Source: Novosphingobium fuchskuhlense
GTDB lineage: Bacteria; Pseudomonadota; Alphaproteobacteria; Sphingomonadales; Sphingomonadaceae
Assembly: GCF_001519075.1 (NCBI RefSeq)
Contig: NZ_KQ954244.1
Coordinates: 1,719,090 to 1,783,089 of the forward strand
Direction of reading: 5' to 3'
Length of the DNA: 64,000 nucleotides
Under the pieces are notes generated by a model, which did not search any database, was not told the DNA's origin, and saw only the letters and a list, made by a program, of their open reading frames with translations. A program made the position numbers and the translations under genes. The first letter of the stretch is position 1; every line of letters begins with the position of its first letter. This document shows, piece after piece, positions 35,356 to 45,359 of the stretch.

Positions 35356-36129
35356 ATGGCGGCTCCCGTCGTCACCATGCAGCAATTGATCGAGGCCGGC
35401 GCACACTTCGGCCACCAGACCCACCGCTGGAACCCGCGGATGAAGCCGTACATCTTCGGCGCCCGCAACGGTATCCACATCCTCGACCTCTCGCAGACCG
35501 TGCCGCTCTTCGCTCGCGCGCTCGAGTTCGTTTCGGCCACCGTCCAGGGCGGCGGCAAGGTCCTGTTCGTCGGCACCAAGCGTCAGGCGCAGGAGCCGAT
35601 CGCCCAGGCCGCGCGCGCTTCGGGCCAGCACTATGTCAACCATCGCTGGCTGGGCGGCATGCTCACCAACTGGAAGACCATCTCGGGCTCGATCAAGCGC
35701 TTCAAGGCGCTGGAAGAGCAGCTTTCGGGCGACACGACCGGCCTCACCAAGAAGGAAGTGCTCCAGCTCACCCGCGAGCGTGACAAGTTCGAGCTCTCGC
35801 TCGGCGGCATTCGCGACATGGGCGGCATTCCCGACGTGATGTTCGTGATCGACGCCAACAAGGAAGAGCTTGCGATCAAGGAAGCCAACGTTCTCGGTAT
35901 CCCGGTCGTGGCGATCCTCGATTCGAACGTTTCGCCCGACGGCATCGCGTTCCCGGTTCCGGCGAACGATGACGCCAGCCGCGCCATCCGCCTCTACTGC
36001 GAGGCCATTGCCGCTGCCGCGACCCGTGGCGGCCGCGATGCGGCGATCGCCTCGGGCGCCGATCTCGGCGCGATGGACGAGCCGCTTCCCGAGGAAGCGA
36101 TCGAGGCCACCGAGCAGGCTGACGCCTGA
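35356..36129 (+). CDS. rpsB: 30S ribosomal protein S2
   Basis: A 257-residue small-subunit protein. It begins [20 protein letters not shown] and carries the two S2 signatures, [20 protein letters not shown] near residue 25 and [20 protein letters not shown] near 168, plus [23 protein letters not shown] 7 nt before the ATG is the ribosome site. It heads the cluster rpsB-tsf-pyrH-frr, a conserved bacterial order. A 13-bp hairpin just after the stop separates it from tsf. Confidence 0.98.
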   Translation: MAAPVVTMQQLIEAGAHFGHQTHRWNPRMKPYIFGARNGIHILDLSQTVPLFARALEFVSATVQGGGKVLFVGTKRQAQEPIAQAARASGQHYVNHRWLGGMLTNWKTISGSIKRFKALEEQLSGDTTGLTKKEVLQLTRERDKFELSLGGIRDMGGIPDVMFVIDANKEELAIKEANVLGIPVVAILDSNVSPDGIAFPVPANDDASRAIRLYCEAIAAAATRGGRDAAIASGADLGAMDEPLPEEAIEATEQADA

Positions 36130-36139
36130 TCTTGCCAGT

Positions 36140-36175
36140 TTCGGTGACGGTCTTCGTCAAGGGACCGTCACCGAA
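36140..36175 (+). terminator. Intercistronic hairpin between rpsB and tsf
   Basis: TTCGGTGACGGTC (36140-36152) and GACCGTCACCGAA (36163-36175) form a perfect 13-bp stem with a 10-nt loop, 11 nt after the rpsB stop. There is no T-run, so it is more likely a partial terminator, processing site or mRNA stabiliser that sets the rpsB to tsf ratio. Confidence 0.55.
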
Positions 36176-36265
36176 CTGACCCGGACACCCACTACGGGCC
36201 GCGCCAGGGAGTTATGACCGGGCTGCGGCCTAACCCGTATTCACGAGACAAGAAGGATCACCGCA

Positions 36266-37192
36266 ATGGCCTATACCGCCGCTGACGTGAAGAACCTGCG
36301 CGAGCGCACCGGCGCAGGCATGATGGATTGCAAGAAGGCGCTGGACGAGACCGGTGGCGATTTCGAAGCCGCGGTCGACGCCCTGCGCGCCAAGGGCCTT
36401 GCTGCTGTCGCCAAGAAGTCGAGCCGCACGGCCGCTGAAGGCCTTGTCGGCGTTGCTGTTTCGGGCACCCGCGGCGTGGCCGTGGAAGTGAACTCGGAAA
36501 CCGACTTCGTCGCCAAGAACGAGCAGTTCCAGGACTTCGTGCGCAAGACCACCGAAGTCGCGCTGACGCTGTCGGCTGACGACGTCGACGCCCTCAAGGC
36601 GGCCGCCTATCCGGATGGCGGCACGGTGGCCGACAAGCTGACCAACAACGTCGCCACGATCGGCGAGAACCAGCAGGTTCGCCGCATGAAGACCGTCGCG
36701 GTCTCGTCGGGCCTCGTCGTGCCCTACATGCACAATGCCGCTGCCCCGGCCCTCGGCAAGATCGGCGTGCTCGTCGCGCTGGAATCGCAGGCCGGTGCCG
36801 ACGTGCTCGAGCCGCTCGGCAAGCAGATCGCGATGCACATCGCCGCCGCGTTCCCGCTGGCGCTGAAGGCCGAGGATCTCGATCCCGAGACGATCGCGCG
36901 CGAGCGCAAGATCGCGGCCGAGAAGGCCGCTGAAAGTGGCAAGCCCGCCGAAGTCCAGGCCAAGATGGTCGATGGCGCGGTCGCCAAGTACGCGAAGGAC
37001 AACGCGCTGCTCAGCCAGCTCTTCGTGATCGACAACAAGACCCCCATCGCGCAGGTCGTCGAGGCGGCTGGCAAGGCGGCCGGCCACAAGATCACGCTGA
37101 CCGACTACGTCCGCTTCCAGCTCGGTGAAGGCATCGAAAAGGCCGAGACCGACTTCGCGGCTGAAGTCGCGGCGGCAGCCGGCATCAAGTAA
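36266..37192 (+). CDS. tsf: Translation elongation factor Ts
   Basis: A 308-residue guanine nucleotide exchange factor for EF-Tu. The N-terminal UBA-like domain is [20 protein letters not shown], followed by [12 protein letters not shown]. The core contacts EF-Tu through GLVGVAVSG and [12 protein letters not shown], with the TDFV motif that displaces the nucleotide. Normal length for the family. AAGAAGGA upstream of the ATG is the ribosome site. It is flanked on both sides by strong hairpins. Confidence 0.98.
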   Translation: MAYTAADVKNLRERTGAGMMDCKKALDETGGDFEAAVDALRAKGLAAVAKKSSRTAAEGLVGVAVSGTRGVAVEVNSETDFVAKNEQFQDFVRKTTEVALTLSADDVDALKAAAYPDGGTVADKLTNNVATIGENQQVRRMKTVAVSSGLVVPYMHNAAAPALGKIGVLVALESQAGADVLEPLGKQIAMHIAAAFPLALKAEDLDPETIARERKIAAEKAAESGKPAEVQAKMVDGAVAKYAKDNALLSQLFVIDNKTPIAQVVEAAGKAAGHKITLTDYVRFQLGEGIEKAETDFAAEVAAAAGIK

Positions 37193-37205
37193 GCGGCAAG
37201 GGCCA

Positions 37206-37236
37206 GTGACGCCTCCCGCCCGGCGGGAGGCGTCAC
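37206..37236 (+). terminator. Hairpin after tsf
   Basis: GTGACGCCTCCCGC (37206-37219) pairs perfectly with GCGGGAGGCGTCAC (37223-37236) around a 3-nt loop, 14 nt after the tsf stop. No T-run follows, so termination may be partial; pyrH starts 128 nt further on and may have its own promoter. Confidence 0.6.
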
Positions 37237-37363
37237 GGCTGCCGGACGCGCTGCCCCGGCCTGCATTGCCGGTGGCTGCGGACAACACTGAGCCGCGCCC
37301 TTGGCACGCGCTGCCCCTGGCGTATAAGGGCGGCGCCTTTTCCATGACGAGTTCTTCCGAACA

Positions 37364-38089
37364 ATGAGCCTTCCTCCCCTCAAGCGCGTGCTTCTGAAGC
37401 TCTCGGGCGAAGTGCTGATGGGAAGCCAGCCCTTCGGTATCGATACCGATTTCGTGGGCCAGATGGCCGAGGAGCTGAAGGCGGCGCGCGATACCGGGCT
37501 CGAGCTGTGCCTCGTGATCGGGGGCGGCAATATCTTTCGCGGCATGGCGGGGGCAGCCAAGGGCATGGACCGGGCGCAGGCCGATTACATGGGCATGCTC
37601 GCCACGATCATGAACGCGCTGGCGATGCAGAGCGCGCTGGAAAAGATCGGCGTTGAAACCCGCGTGCAGTCGGCTATCCAGATGGACGAGGTCTGCGAAC
37701 CAGTGATCCGCCGCCGCGCCGAACGGCACCTCCAGAAGGGCCGCGTGGTGATCTTCGCGGCGGGCGTGGGCGCCCCTTATTTCACCACCGATTCCGGGGC
37801 GGCGCTGCGCGCGGCCGAGATGAAGTGCGATGCCCTGTTCAAAGGCACCAGCGTCGACGGCGTCTACGATGACGACCCCAAGAAGAATGCTTCAGCAAAG
37901 CGTTACGAAACAGTCGATTACGACACGGTTCTGGCAGATAACCTGAAGGTTATGGATGCTTCCGCCGTGGCGCTTTGCCGCGACAATGCGATCCCGATCG
38001 TTGTGTTCTCGATCCGCGAGCGCGGCAATCTTGCCCGCGTTCTGGCAGGGCAGGGAACGCAGACAATCGTCACTAAAACAAGTGTTTAG
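37364..38089 (+). CDS. pyrH: Uridylate kinase (UMP kinase)
   Basis: A 241-residue bacterial-type UMP kinase of the amino-acid kinase fold, phosphorylating UMP to UDP in pyrimidine synthesis. Visible are [14 protein letters not shown] (phosphate loop) near residue 6, [10 protein letters not shown] near 51, [12 protein letters not shown] and [16 protein letters not shown] near 155. No clear Shine-Dalgarno precedes the ATG. frr follows 17 nt later. The hexameric enzyme is normally GTP-activated and UTP-inhibited. Confidence 0.97.
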   Translation: MSLPPLKRVLLKLSGEVLMGSQPFGIDTDFVGQMAEELKAARDTGLELCLVIGGGNIFRGMAGAAKGMDRAQADYMGMLATIMNALAMQSALEKIGVETRVQSAIQMDEVCEPVIRRRAERHLQKGRVVIFAAGVGAPYFTTDSGAALRAAEMKCDALFKGTSVDGVYDDDPKKNASAKRYETVDYDTVLADNLKVMDASAVALCRDNAIPIVVFSIRERGNLARVLAGQGTQTIVTKTSV

Positions 38090-38106
38090 AGAAGGAAGCT
38101 CGAATC

Positions 38107-38664
38107 ATGGCCAAGTATGACAAGGCCGATCTCGAACGCCGCATGAAGGGCGCTGTGGAATCGCTCAGGAGCGATCTTTCGGGCCTGCGCACGGGTCGCG
38201 CCAACACGGCGCTGCTCGATCCGATCACCGTCACCGTCTATGGTGCGAACACGCCGCTCAACCAGGTGGCCACGGTTTCCGCGCCCGAGCCGCGGATGCT
38301 GACGGTGCAGGTATGGGACAAGTCGAACATCGGTCCCGTCGAGAAGGCGATCCGTTCGGCCGGGCTGGGGCTCAATCCGATCAACGATGGCAACACGCTG
38401 CGCCTGCCGATCCCGGACCTGACCGAGGAGCGCCGCAAGGAGCTCGCCAAGCTCGCTTCGCAGTATTCCGAGAAGGCCAAGATCGCGATCCGCAACGTCC
38501 GCCGCGACGGGATGGACGCGCTCAAGACCGACGAGAACAAGAAGGAAATCTCGGAGGACGAGCGCAAGCGGCTGGAGACCGAACTGCAGAAGCTGACCGA
38601 CGAGCAGATCAAGGCTGCAGACGAGGTCAGTGCGCAGAAGGAAAAGGAAATCCTCGGCAAGTGA
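38107..38664 (+). CDS. frr: Ribosome recycling factor
   Basis: A 185-residue factor that splits post-termination ribosomes with EF-G. The family sequence is continuous: [20 protein letters not shown] (first long helix), [16 protein letters not shown], then [20 protein letters not shown] and [12 protein letters not shown]. Normal length. GAAGGA precedes the ATG. Its stop overlaps the uppS GTG. Confidence 0.98.
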   Translation: MAKYDKADLERRMKGAVESLRSDLSGLRTGRANTALLDPITVTVYGANTPLNQVATVSAPEPRMLTVQVWDKSNIGPVEKAIRSAGLGLNPINDGNTLRLPIPDLTEERRKELAKLASQYSEKAKIAIRNVRRDGMDALKTDENKKEISEDERKRLETELQKLTDEQIKAADEVSAQKEKEILGK

Positions 38665-39395
38665 GTCCGGCTGCGGCGCCTCGAGGGGACGATGCGGTCG
38701 CCGGTCAGCCCGGCGGCTATACCGGCCCGGCGCGTCATGTCGCGATCATCATGGATGGCAACGGACGCTGGGCGAAGAAGCGCTTCCTGCCCCGCGCTGT
38801 CGGCCACAAGCGCGGCGTCGATGCGGTGCGCGAAGTGGTGCGCGCGGCGCGCCACATGGGCCTTGAGGCGCTCACGCTCTATGCCTTCTCGTCCGAGAAC
38901 TGGAAGCGGCCCGAGGACGAGATTTCCGACCTCATGGGCCTGCTGCGTGCGTTCATCCGCAGCGATATCGACGAATTTGCCGCGAACGACGTGCGCCTGA
39001 AGATCATCGGCGATTACAAGATGCTGCCCGCCGATATTGTCGAGTTGATCGAGGATGCGCTGGCGCGCACCGCGCAGGGGCGCAGCACCACGCTGGCGAT
39101 CGCGCTCAACTATGGCTCGCAGCAGGAAATCGCCCGTGCCGCGGCGGCGGCGGCGGCCAAGGGCGCGGTAACGGTCGAGGCGATAGAGGCCGAGCTTGAT
39201 ACCGCCGACATGCCCCCGCTCGATCTGCTGATCCGCACGTCCGGCGAGATCCGGCTCTCGAATTTCCTGCTGTGGCAGGCGGCTTACGCCGAGATGTGGT
39301 TCACCGACGTACTCTGGCCCGATTTCACGCCCGGCCACCTGCGCGAGGCGCTCGACCATTACGCCACCCGCGAGCGCCGCTATGGAGGGCGCTGA
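38661..39395 (+). CDS. uppS: Undecaprenyl diphosphate synthase (cis-prenyltransferase)
   Basis: A 244-residue enzyme building the C55 lipid carrier for cell-wall and surface polymers. It has [16 protein letters not shown] with the catalytic Asp near residue 30, [37 protein letters not shown], and [18 protein letters not shown] near 200. The GTG start at 38661 overlaps the frr stop (GTGA). It overlaps cdsA by 14 nt at the 3' end. The order frr-uppS-cdsA is the usual one. Confidence 0.96.
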   Translation: MSPAAAPRGDDAVAGQPGGYTGPARHVAIIMDGNGRWAKKRFLPRAVGHKRGVDAVREVVRAARHMGLEALTLYAFSSENWKRPEDEISDLMGLLRAFIRSDIDEFAANDVRLKIIGDYKMLPADIVELIEDALARTAQGRSTTLAIALNYGSQQEIARAAAAAAAKGAVTVEAIEAELDTADMPPLDLLIRTSGEIRLSNFLLWQAAYAEMWFTDVLWPDFTPGHLREALDHYATRERRYGGR

Positions 39396-40140
39396 GCCCG
39401 CTTCGACCCCTGCCACCGCGCCGCGCAGCGATCTGCCGGTGCGTGTGGCCTCGGCGCTCGTCATGCTGGCTGTCGCGGGCTTCGCGCTGTGGCAGGGCGG
39501 GCTGGTTCTCAAGGGCTTCATCGCGCTCGTCGGCTTCGGCGTTTTTGCCGAATATGTTTCGCTCGCGGCGAAGATAGCGCCTGATCCGGCGCGGATGGTA
39601 ACCGCCGTGATCACCGGCGGGCTCTATATCGGCTGGGCCGCCTTTGCGCTGATCGTAATGCCGCAAGTGCTGCTGATTGCGGTGCTCGGCCTTGTCATCA
39701 GCACCGATACCGGAGCCTACTTCGCCGGCCGGGCCATCGGCGGACCCAGAATCGCGCCCTCCATCAGTCCGTCCAAGACCTGGGCCGGTCTTGCCGGCGG
39801 CATGGCTGCCGCGGCGCTCTGGGCCAGCCTGTTCATCCTCTTCATCGGCTATGTGCTTTCGGCCATGAGTCCGACCGGACCGAGCATCGCCGAAGCGTTC
39901 CGCACCACGCGCCTCGGCATGGCGGCGCTGGCGGGCGCAGGGCTGGCGATTGCGGCGCAGGCGGGCGATTTCTACGAAAGCTGGCTCAAGCGTCGCGCCG
40001 GGGTGAAGGACAGTGGCCGCCTCATTCCGGGGCATGGCGGCTTGTTCGACCGGGTTGACGGGCTGCTGCCGGTCGCCATCATAGCAGGAACAGCGTGGGC
40101 TGCCTTCGGGGCAGCAGGCGCGGGAGCAGGAGGCGCATGA
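39382..40140 (+). CDS. cdsA: Phosphatidate cytidylyltransferase
   Basis: A 252-residue multi-pass membrane enzyme making CDP-diacylglycerol, the precursor used by PssA (33318). The signature is present in two pieces: STDTGAYFAGRAIGGPRIAP with SPSKTWAG near residue 115-135, and KRRAGVKDSGRLIPGHGGLF then DRVDGLLP near 205-225. It is somewhat shorter than the Escherichia coli enzyme, as in other alphaproteobacteria. It overlaps uppS upstream and dxr downstream (ATGA). Confidence 0.96.
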   Translation: MEGAEPASTPATAPRSDLPVRVASALVMLAVAGFALWQGGLVLKGFIALVGFGVFAEYVSLAAKIAPDPARMVTAVITGGLYIGWAAFALIVMPQVLLIAVLGLVISTDTGAYFAGRAIGGPRIAPSISPSKTWAGLAGGMAAAALWASLFILFIGYVLSAMSPTGPSIAEAFRTTRLGMAALAGAGLAIAAQAGDFYESWLKRRAGVKDSGRLIPGHGGLFDRVDGLLPVAIIAGTAWAAFGAAGAGAGGA

Positions 40141-41294
40141 CGCGCACGATTACAATTCTGGGCGCAACGGGTTCGGTCGGCGCGTCCACGCTGGATCTGG
40201 TGCGGCGCAACCGCGACATGTTCCGCGTTGTCGCGCTTACCGCCAATGGCAATGCCGGGCAGCTTGCCGCGCTGGCGCGCGAATTCGGCGCGGAAATCGC
40301 TGTTGTCGCCGATGAAGCGGCCCTGCCGGAATTGCGCGGTGCGCTCTCCGGCAGCGGCATCGAGGCGGCAGGCGGCGCTGCGGCGGTGGTCGAGGCCGCC
40401 GCGCGCGGCGCGGATATCACCATGGCCGCGATCGTCGGCTGTGCAGGTCTGGCGCCCACGATGGCCGCGATCGAATGCGGCAAGGCCGTCGCGCTCGCGA
40501 ACAAAGAGGCGCTCGTTTCCGCGGGCGAGGTGATGACGGCGGCGGTGAAGCGCACCGGGGCCACGCTGCTGCCGGTCGACAGCGAGCACAACGCGATCTT
40601 CCAGTGCCTTGCCGGCAACGATCCCGCGCATGTCCACGCGATCACGCTGACGGCAAGCGGCGGCCCGTTCCGCGAATGGGAGATGGAGCGCATCCAGCGC
40701 GCCACGCCGGCCGAGGCGGTGAAGCATCCCACCTGGTCGATGGGGGCCAAGATCAGCGTGGATTCGGCCACCATGATGAACAAGGGCCTCGAATTCATCG
40801 AGGCCTATCATCTGTTCCCGGTGGGGGTGGAGCGGCTGCGCATCGTGATCCACCCGCAGTCGATCGTCCATTCGATGGTCGAATACCGCGATGGCTCCAC
40901 CCTGGCACAGCTCGGCCCGTCGGACATGCGCGTGCCCATCGCTTCGGCGCTGGCCTGGCCGGCGCGGATGGACACGCCCTGTGCGCCGCTCGATCTGGCC
41001 GCCATCGGCAACCTGAGCTTCTTCAAGCCCGACGAGCAGCGCTTCCCTGCCACCCGCGTCGCGCGCGACGCGGTGATTGCTGGCGGCGCGGCCCCTGCGG
41101 TACTCAACGCCGCGAACGAGATCGCGGTGGCCGCCTTCCTCGCCGGTCAGATCGCGTTCACCCGCATCGTGCAATGTGCCGAGGATGTGCTGGCGCGCGG
41201 CGTGCCGCAGCCCCCGGTGACGCTTGAGGAAGTGATCGCCGTGGACCGCGAAGCCCGCATCCGCGCTGCCGAGATGATGGAGTCCGTGTCCTGA
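40137..41294 (+). CDS. dxr: 1-deoxy-D-xylulose 5-phosphate reductoisomerase
   Basis: A 385-residue enzyme of the methylerythritol phosphate pathway supplying isoprenoid units, including those used by UppS. The NADPH motif ITILGATGSVGAST opens the protein. NKEALVSAGEVM, DSEHNAIFQCL (metal ligands) and LTASGGPFREW follow, then the flexible loop HPTWSMGAKISVDSATMMNK. The ATG at 40137 overlaps the cdsA stop; an upstream in-frame start is rejected. rseP follows 8 nt later. Confidence 0.97.
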   Translation: MTRTITILGATGSVGASTLDLVRRNRDMFRVVALTANGNAGQLAALAREFGAEIAVVADEAALPELRGALSGSGIEAAGGAAAVVEAAARGADITMAAIVGCAGLAPTMAAIECGKAVALANKEALVSAGEVMTAAVKRTGATLLPVDSEHNAIFQCLAGNDPAHVHAITLTASGGPFREWEMERIQRATPAEAVKHPTWSMGAKISVDSATMMNKGLEFIEAYHLFPVGVERLRIVIHPQSIVHSMVEYRDGSTLAQLGPSDMRVPIASALAWPARMDTPCAPLDLAAIGNLSFFKPDEQRFPATRVARDAVIAGGAAPAVLNAANEIAVAAFLAGQIAFTRIVQCAEDVLARGVPQPPVTLEEVIAVDREARIRAAEMMESVS

Positions 41295-41302
41295 ACGCTG
41301 CC

Positions 41303-42415
41303 GTGCAAAGTCCGGGTATCCTGCTCACCGTGCTGGCCTTCGTGCTGGTGCTGGGGCCGCTCGTGTTCATCCACGAACTGGGCCACTACCTCATGGGCCG
41401 CGTGTTCGGCGTGAAGGCGGACAGCTTCTCCATCGGTTTCGGCAAGGAAGTGGCCGGCTGGACCGACCGGCGCGGCACCCGCTGGAAGCTCTCCGCGCTG
41501 CCGCTGGGCGGCTATGTCCAGTTCGCGGGCGACATGAACCCCGCCAGCACGCCGAGCGCCGAATGGCTGGCGCTGCCCGCCGAAGAGCGCGAACAGACAT
41601 TCCAGGCCAAGCCGGTATGGCAGCGTGCGCTGATCGTACTGGCCGGGCCGCTCACCAATCTCCTCCTCGCCGTCGCCATCCTGGCCGGGTTCACCATGGC
41701 CTACGGCAAGATCGTGGTGCCGCCGGTTGTCGGCATGGTGCAGGAAGGCTCGGCCGCCGCGAAAGCCGGTGTCGCGCTGGGAGACCGCATTGTCTCGCTG
41801 CAGGGCTCGCCGATCGACAGCTTCCTGCAGATCCGCCTCGCCGTTGCGCAGCATCCGGGCGAACCGCTCGATCTCGTGGTCGAGCGGGGCGGGCGGCGCA
41901 TCGCGCTGCCGGCGGTCGCCGCCTACAAGGAAGTGACCGACCGTTTCGGCAACACGCAGAAGATCGGTTATCTCGGCATTGGCCCCGCGACCGCGCAGCG
42001 CGTGGCGGTCGGCCCCATCGAGTCCGTGGGTGATGCCGTCATCCAGACGCGCGACATCATGGGCATGATGATCACCGGCATTGGCCAGATCGTGACCGGC
42101 AAGCGCGAGATCAAGGAACTTGGCGGGCCGATCAAGATCGCCAAGTATTCGGGCGAGCAGCTCGTCTCGGGCTGGGCGAACTATGTCTGGTTCATCGCGC
42201 TCATCTCGATTAACCTCGGGTTCATCAACCTCTTGCCAATTCCGGTACTCGATGGCGGTCACCTCGCGTTCTACGCGATCGAGGCGGTCAGCCGCCGGCC
42301 GGTCAGCCAGCGCGGGCAGGAATGGGCCTTCCGCACAGGGCTTGCTCTGGTCGTCGCGCTGATGCTGTTCGTGACCTTCAACGACGTGGCATCCTTGCGC
42401 GTATTCGGAGGGTGA
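41303..42415 (+). CDS. rseP: Site-2 zinc metalloprotease RseP/MmpA
   Basis: A 370-residue M50 intramembrane protease. The zinc motif HELGH lies at about residue 25 in the first helix (LVFIHELGHYLMG), a PDZ domain at about 125-205 (VGMVQEGSAAAKAGVALGDR), and the second metal-site motif NLLPIPVLDGGHL near 310. It cleaves membrane-bound anti-sigma or signalling proteins; in Caulobacter the homologue is MmpA. Start GTG 41303. Normally found directly before bamA, as here, with a small hairpin (42437-42461) between them. Confidence 0.95.
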   Translation: MQSPGILLTVLAFVLVLGPLVFIHELGHYLMGRVFGVKADSFSIGFGKEVAGWTDRRGTRWKLSALPLGGYVQFAGDMNPASTPSAEWLALPAEEREQTFQAKPVWQRALIVLAGPLTNLLLAVAILAGFTMAYGKIVVPPVVGMVQEGSAAAKAGVALGDRIVSLQGSPIDSFLQIRLAVAQHPGEPLDLVVERGGRRIALPAVAAYKEVTDRFGNTQKIGYLGIGPATAQRVAVGPIESVGDAVIQTRDIMGMMITGIGQIVTGKREIKELGGPIKIAKYSGEQLVSGWANYVWFIALISINLGFINLLPIPVLDGGHLAFYAIEAVSRRPVSQRGQEWAFRTGLALVVALMLFVTFNDVASLRVFGG

Positions 42416-42656
42416 GGAGACCTGTGTCGACCGGTTCCGTCCGCGCTGTATCGGCGGACGGTGGGGGAAGCCGGATTTTCCACAAAATGCGGGGCAATTA
42501 CGGTCTGCTGCGGTGAGCTTGCTTGATTGGCAGGCCTTCATCGGGCAGGAGGCGGCATCGCGGGGCGTGACGGACTGTTGCCGTCGCGCAGCGCGGTGCG
42601 CAGGCGATCCGGCCAGAGCCGGCTTGCCGCACGAAAAGACGGGATGGCGCTTGGTG

Positions 42657-45359
42657 ATGAATGCTTGCAACTTGCCTCGGGCCGCGCGGCGCATGACCGG
42701 TCAGACCAGACTGGCCGCCACGCTCGCGGCGCTCGCGGCAACAACCTGCCTCGCCGGCCTGCCGGCCGCGGCCGATGCGCAGACCCGCCGTCCGCCTGCC
42801 AAACCTGCTGCTGCCCCTGCGGCCCCGACTCCGGCCCCTGCTGCAGCGGCTGCTCCGGCAGCTGCGCCTGTCGCGGCTCCGGCTCCTGCGCCAGTCGAAC
42901 TCGTCCGTTCGATCACCATTTCGGGGGCGCAGCGGCTCGAGGCTGATACGATCCGCTCGTACATCCGCCTCAAGGAAGGCGACAAGTACAGCCAGGCCGC
43001 CGCCGACCAGGTGCTGAAGGACCTCTACGCCACCGAACTCTTCGCCGACGTGCAGCTGCGCGACAACGGCGGCGACGTGGTGATCGAGGTGAAGGAAAAC
43101 CCGGTCGTCAACCGGATCATTCTCGAGGGCAACAAGCGCCTGAAGGAAGACAAGATCCTGCCCGAAATCAAACTTTCGGCGCGGCAGATCTTCACCCGTT
43201 CCAAGGTCCGCGCCGATGTCGCGCGGATCATCGAGCTGTACAAGCGGCAGGGCCGCTTCGCCGCCTCGATCGAGCCCAAGATGGTCATGCTCGATCAGAA
43301 CCGCGTCGATATCGTGTTCGAGATCAGCGAGGGGCCGAAGTCGCGCGTTCGCCAGATCAACATCATCGGCAACACGAAGTTCGATGCCGGCCAGCTGCGC
43401 GCCGAGATGGTGACCAAGCAGGCGCGCGTGTTCCGCGTGTTCTCCAGCGGCACCAGCTACGATCCCGATCGCCTCGCGTTCGACCAGCAGAAGCTGCGCC
43501 AGTTCTATCTCACTAACGGTTACGCCGATTTCCGCGTCGTCTCTGCGGTTGCCGAACTGACGCCCGACAAGCGCGATTTCATCATCACCTACGTGGTCGA
43601 GGAAGGGCAGCGCTACAAGTTCGGCGACGTGAAGGTCGATAGCCAGCTGCGCGATTTCGATGGTGATGCGCTGGCCAAGCGCCTGCCGCTCAAGGCGGGT
43701 CAGTGGTACAATGCCAAGCAGGTCGAGGATACCGTCGACAGCCTGACCGAGACGGCGGGCAGCTTCGGGTATGCCTTTGCGGACGTCCGGCCGGACTTCA
43801 ACCGCAACAAGGACGATCTGACGATGTCGATCACCTTCCGCATTGCGGAAGCACCGCGCGTCTATGTCGAGCGGGTCGACGTCAACGGCAACACGCTGAC
43901 GCAGGACAAGGTGATCCGCCGCGAGTTCCGCGTGGCCGAGGGTGACGCGTTCAACTCGTTCCAGATCAAGCGTTCCTCGAACCGCATCAAGTCGCTCGGC
44001 TACTTCCAGGAGAAGTTCGAGGTCGAGCAGAAGCCCGGCAGCGCACAGGACCGCATCGTGCTCGAGGCCAACGTGGAAGAGAAGCCCACCGGGCAGCTCC
44101 AGCTTTCGGCCGGTTTCTCGAGCCTCGAGAGCTTCATCTTCCAGGCCTCGATCCAGCAGAACAACTTCCGCGGCCGCGGCCAGACGATCGGCGCCAGCGT
44201 CGATTACTCGCGCTACTCGCGCTCGGTCCAGCTCAGCTTCACCGAACCGTATCTGTTCGATCGCAACGTCTCGCTGGGCGTCGATGTCTATCGCCGCGAT
44301 TACAACAGCTTCAACTTCTACAACGCGAACCGCAACACGACCTACAAGCAGTCGACCACCGGCTTTCAGGTCCGCGCCGGTCTGCCACTGACCGAGTATA
44401 TGTCGCTGATCGGGCGCTACACGCTCAACTTCGAGAACGTGACGCTCGACAAGGACACGTATTACCTGCCTGATGCCAACGGCAATCTGCAGTGCTCGAT
44501 CTACCTCGCGGGCCGCTACCTGTGCGATGCGATCGGCAAGCGGACGAGCTCGATCCTCGGCGCCAGCGTGGTCTACGATACGCTCGACAACCGCATGCGT
44601 CCGACCAACGGCACGCAGTTCGTCGTCGGCGTCGATTTCGCCGGGCTCGGCGGTTCGGTGCGCTATGCCCGTATCAGTGCCAATGCCGCGCGCTATTTCG
44701 CGCTGGGCAAAGGCTTCGTGTTCTCGCTGCGCGGCGAGGGCGGCGCGATCAAGTCGCTGGGCAACCGCACGAACGATCCCACGATCGACGACGTGCGCCT
44801 GACCGACCGCTTCTTCCTCGGCCAGCCGCAGCTGCGCGGCTTCGACATCCGCGGCGTCGGTCCGCGTGTGCTGCGCAAGTTCTACAGCGGCTTTGATCCC
44901 AAGGACGGCACCGGCGGCGTGACCAGCACCGACCGCAACCAGTGGGTCGATGACGCGCTGGGCGGCAAGTACTACTACCTGGGCCATGCCGAGCTCGAGA
45001 TCCCGCTCGGTTCCGGTGCACGCGAACTGGGTCTGAGGCCCTCGATCTTCGTGGATGCGGGCGCGGTGTTCAGCGTGGCAAAGCCTGCCGTTTTCGGCAC
45101 CACTCTCCTGTACCAGGACAATCTCACGGGCCGCCTCACCACCTCGGCCGCCGACTCCGCCGGCAAGGCCAACAACGTGGCCCAGAAGTTCGACGAGACC
45201 TTTGTTGGGGACAGCCCGAAGCCGCGCATCTCGGTCGGCTTCGGGGTCAACTGGAACTCGCCGTTCGGACCGTTTCGCATCGACGTGGCGAAGGTCCTCA
45301 GCAAGGTCGATGGCGACAATCCCCAGACAGTCAACTTCAACGTAGGAACACAGTTCTGA
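42657..45359 (+). CDS. bamA: Outer-membrane protein assembly factor BamA
   Basis: A 900-residue essential outer-membrane insertase. A signal peptide (LAATLAALAATTCLAGLPAAADA) is followed by an Ala/Pro-rich linker, five POTRA domains from about residue 80 (VRSITISGAQRLEADTIRSY) to 420, and the Omp85 barrel ending VNFNVGTQF with C-terminal Phe. The lid-loop motif appears as QPQLRGFDIRGVGPR. ATG 42657 gives the best N-terminus; longer frames start 48 codons earlier and look non-coding. The stop overlaps the skp ATG. Confidence 0.96.
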   Translation: MNACNLPRAARRMTGQTRLAATLAALAATTCLAGLPAAADAQTRRPPAKPAAAPAAPTPAPAAAAAPAAAPVAAPAPAPVELVRSITISGAQRLEADTIRSYIRLKEGDKYSQAAADQVLKDLYATELFADVQLRDNGGDVVIEVKENPVVNRIILEGNKRLKEDKILPEIKLSARQIFTRSKVRADVARIIELYKRQGRFAASIEPKMVMLDQNRVDIVFEISEGPKSRVRQINIIGNTKFDAGQLRAEMVTKQARVFRVFSSGTSYDPDRLAFDQQKLRQFYLTNGYADFRVVSAVAELTPDKRDFIITYVVEEGQRYKFGDVKVDSQLRDFDGDALAKRLPLKAGQWYNAKQVEDTVDSLTETAGSFGYAFADVRPDFNRNKDDLTMSITFRIAEAPRVYVERVDVNGNTLTQDKVIRREFRVAEGDAFNSFQIKRSSNRIKSLGYFQEKFEVEQKPGSAQDRIVLEANVEEKPTGQLQLSAGFSSLESFIFQASIQQNNFRGRGQTIGASVDYSRYSRSVQLSFTEPYLFDRNVSLGVDVYRRDYNSFNFYNANRNTTYKQSTTGFQVRAGLPLTEYMSLIGRYTLNFENVTLDKDTYYLPDANGNLQCSIYLAGRYLCDAIGKRTSSILGASVVYDTLDNRMRPTNGTQFVVGVDFAGLGGSVRYARISANAARYFALGKGFVFSLRGEGGAIKSLGNRTNDPTIDDVRLTDRFFLGQPQLRGFDIRGVGPRVLRKFYSGFDPKDGTGGVTSTDRNQWVDDALGGKYYYLGHAELEIPLGSGARELGLRPSIFVDAGAVFSVAKPAVFGTTLLYQDNLTGRLTTSAADSAGKANNVAQKFDETFVGDSPKPRISVGFGVNWNSPFGPFRIDVAKVLSKVDGDNPQTVNFNVGTQF

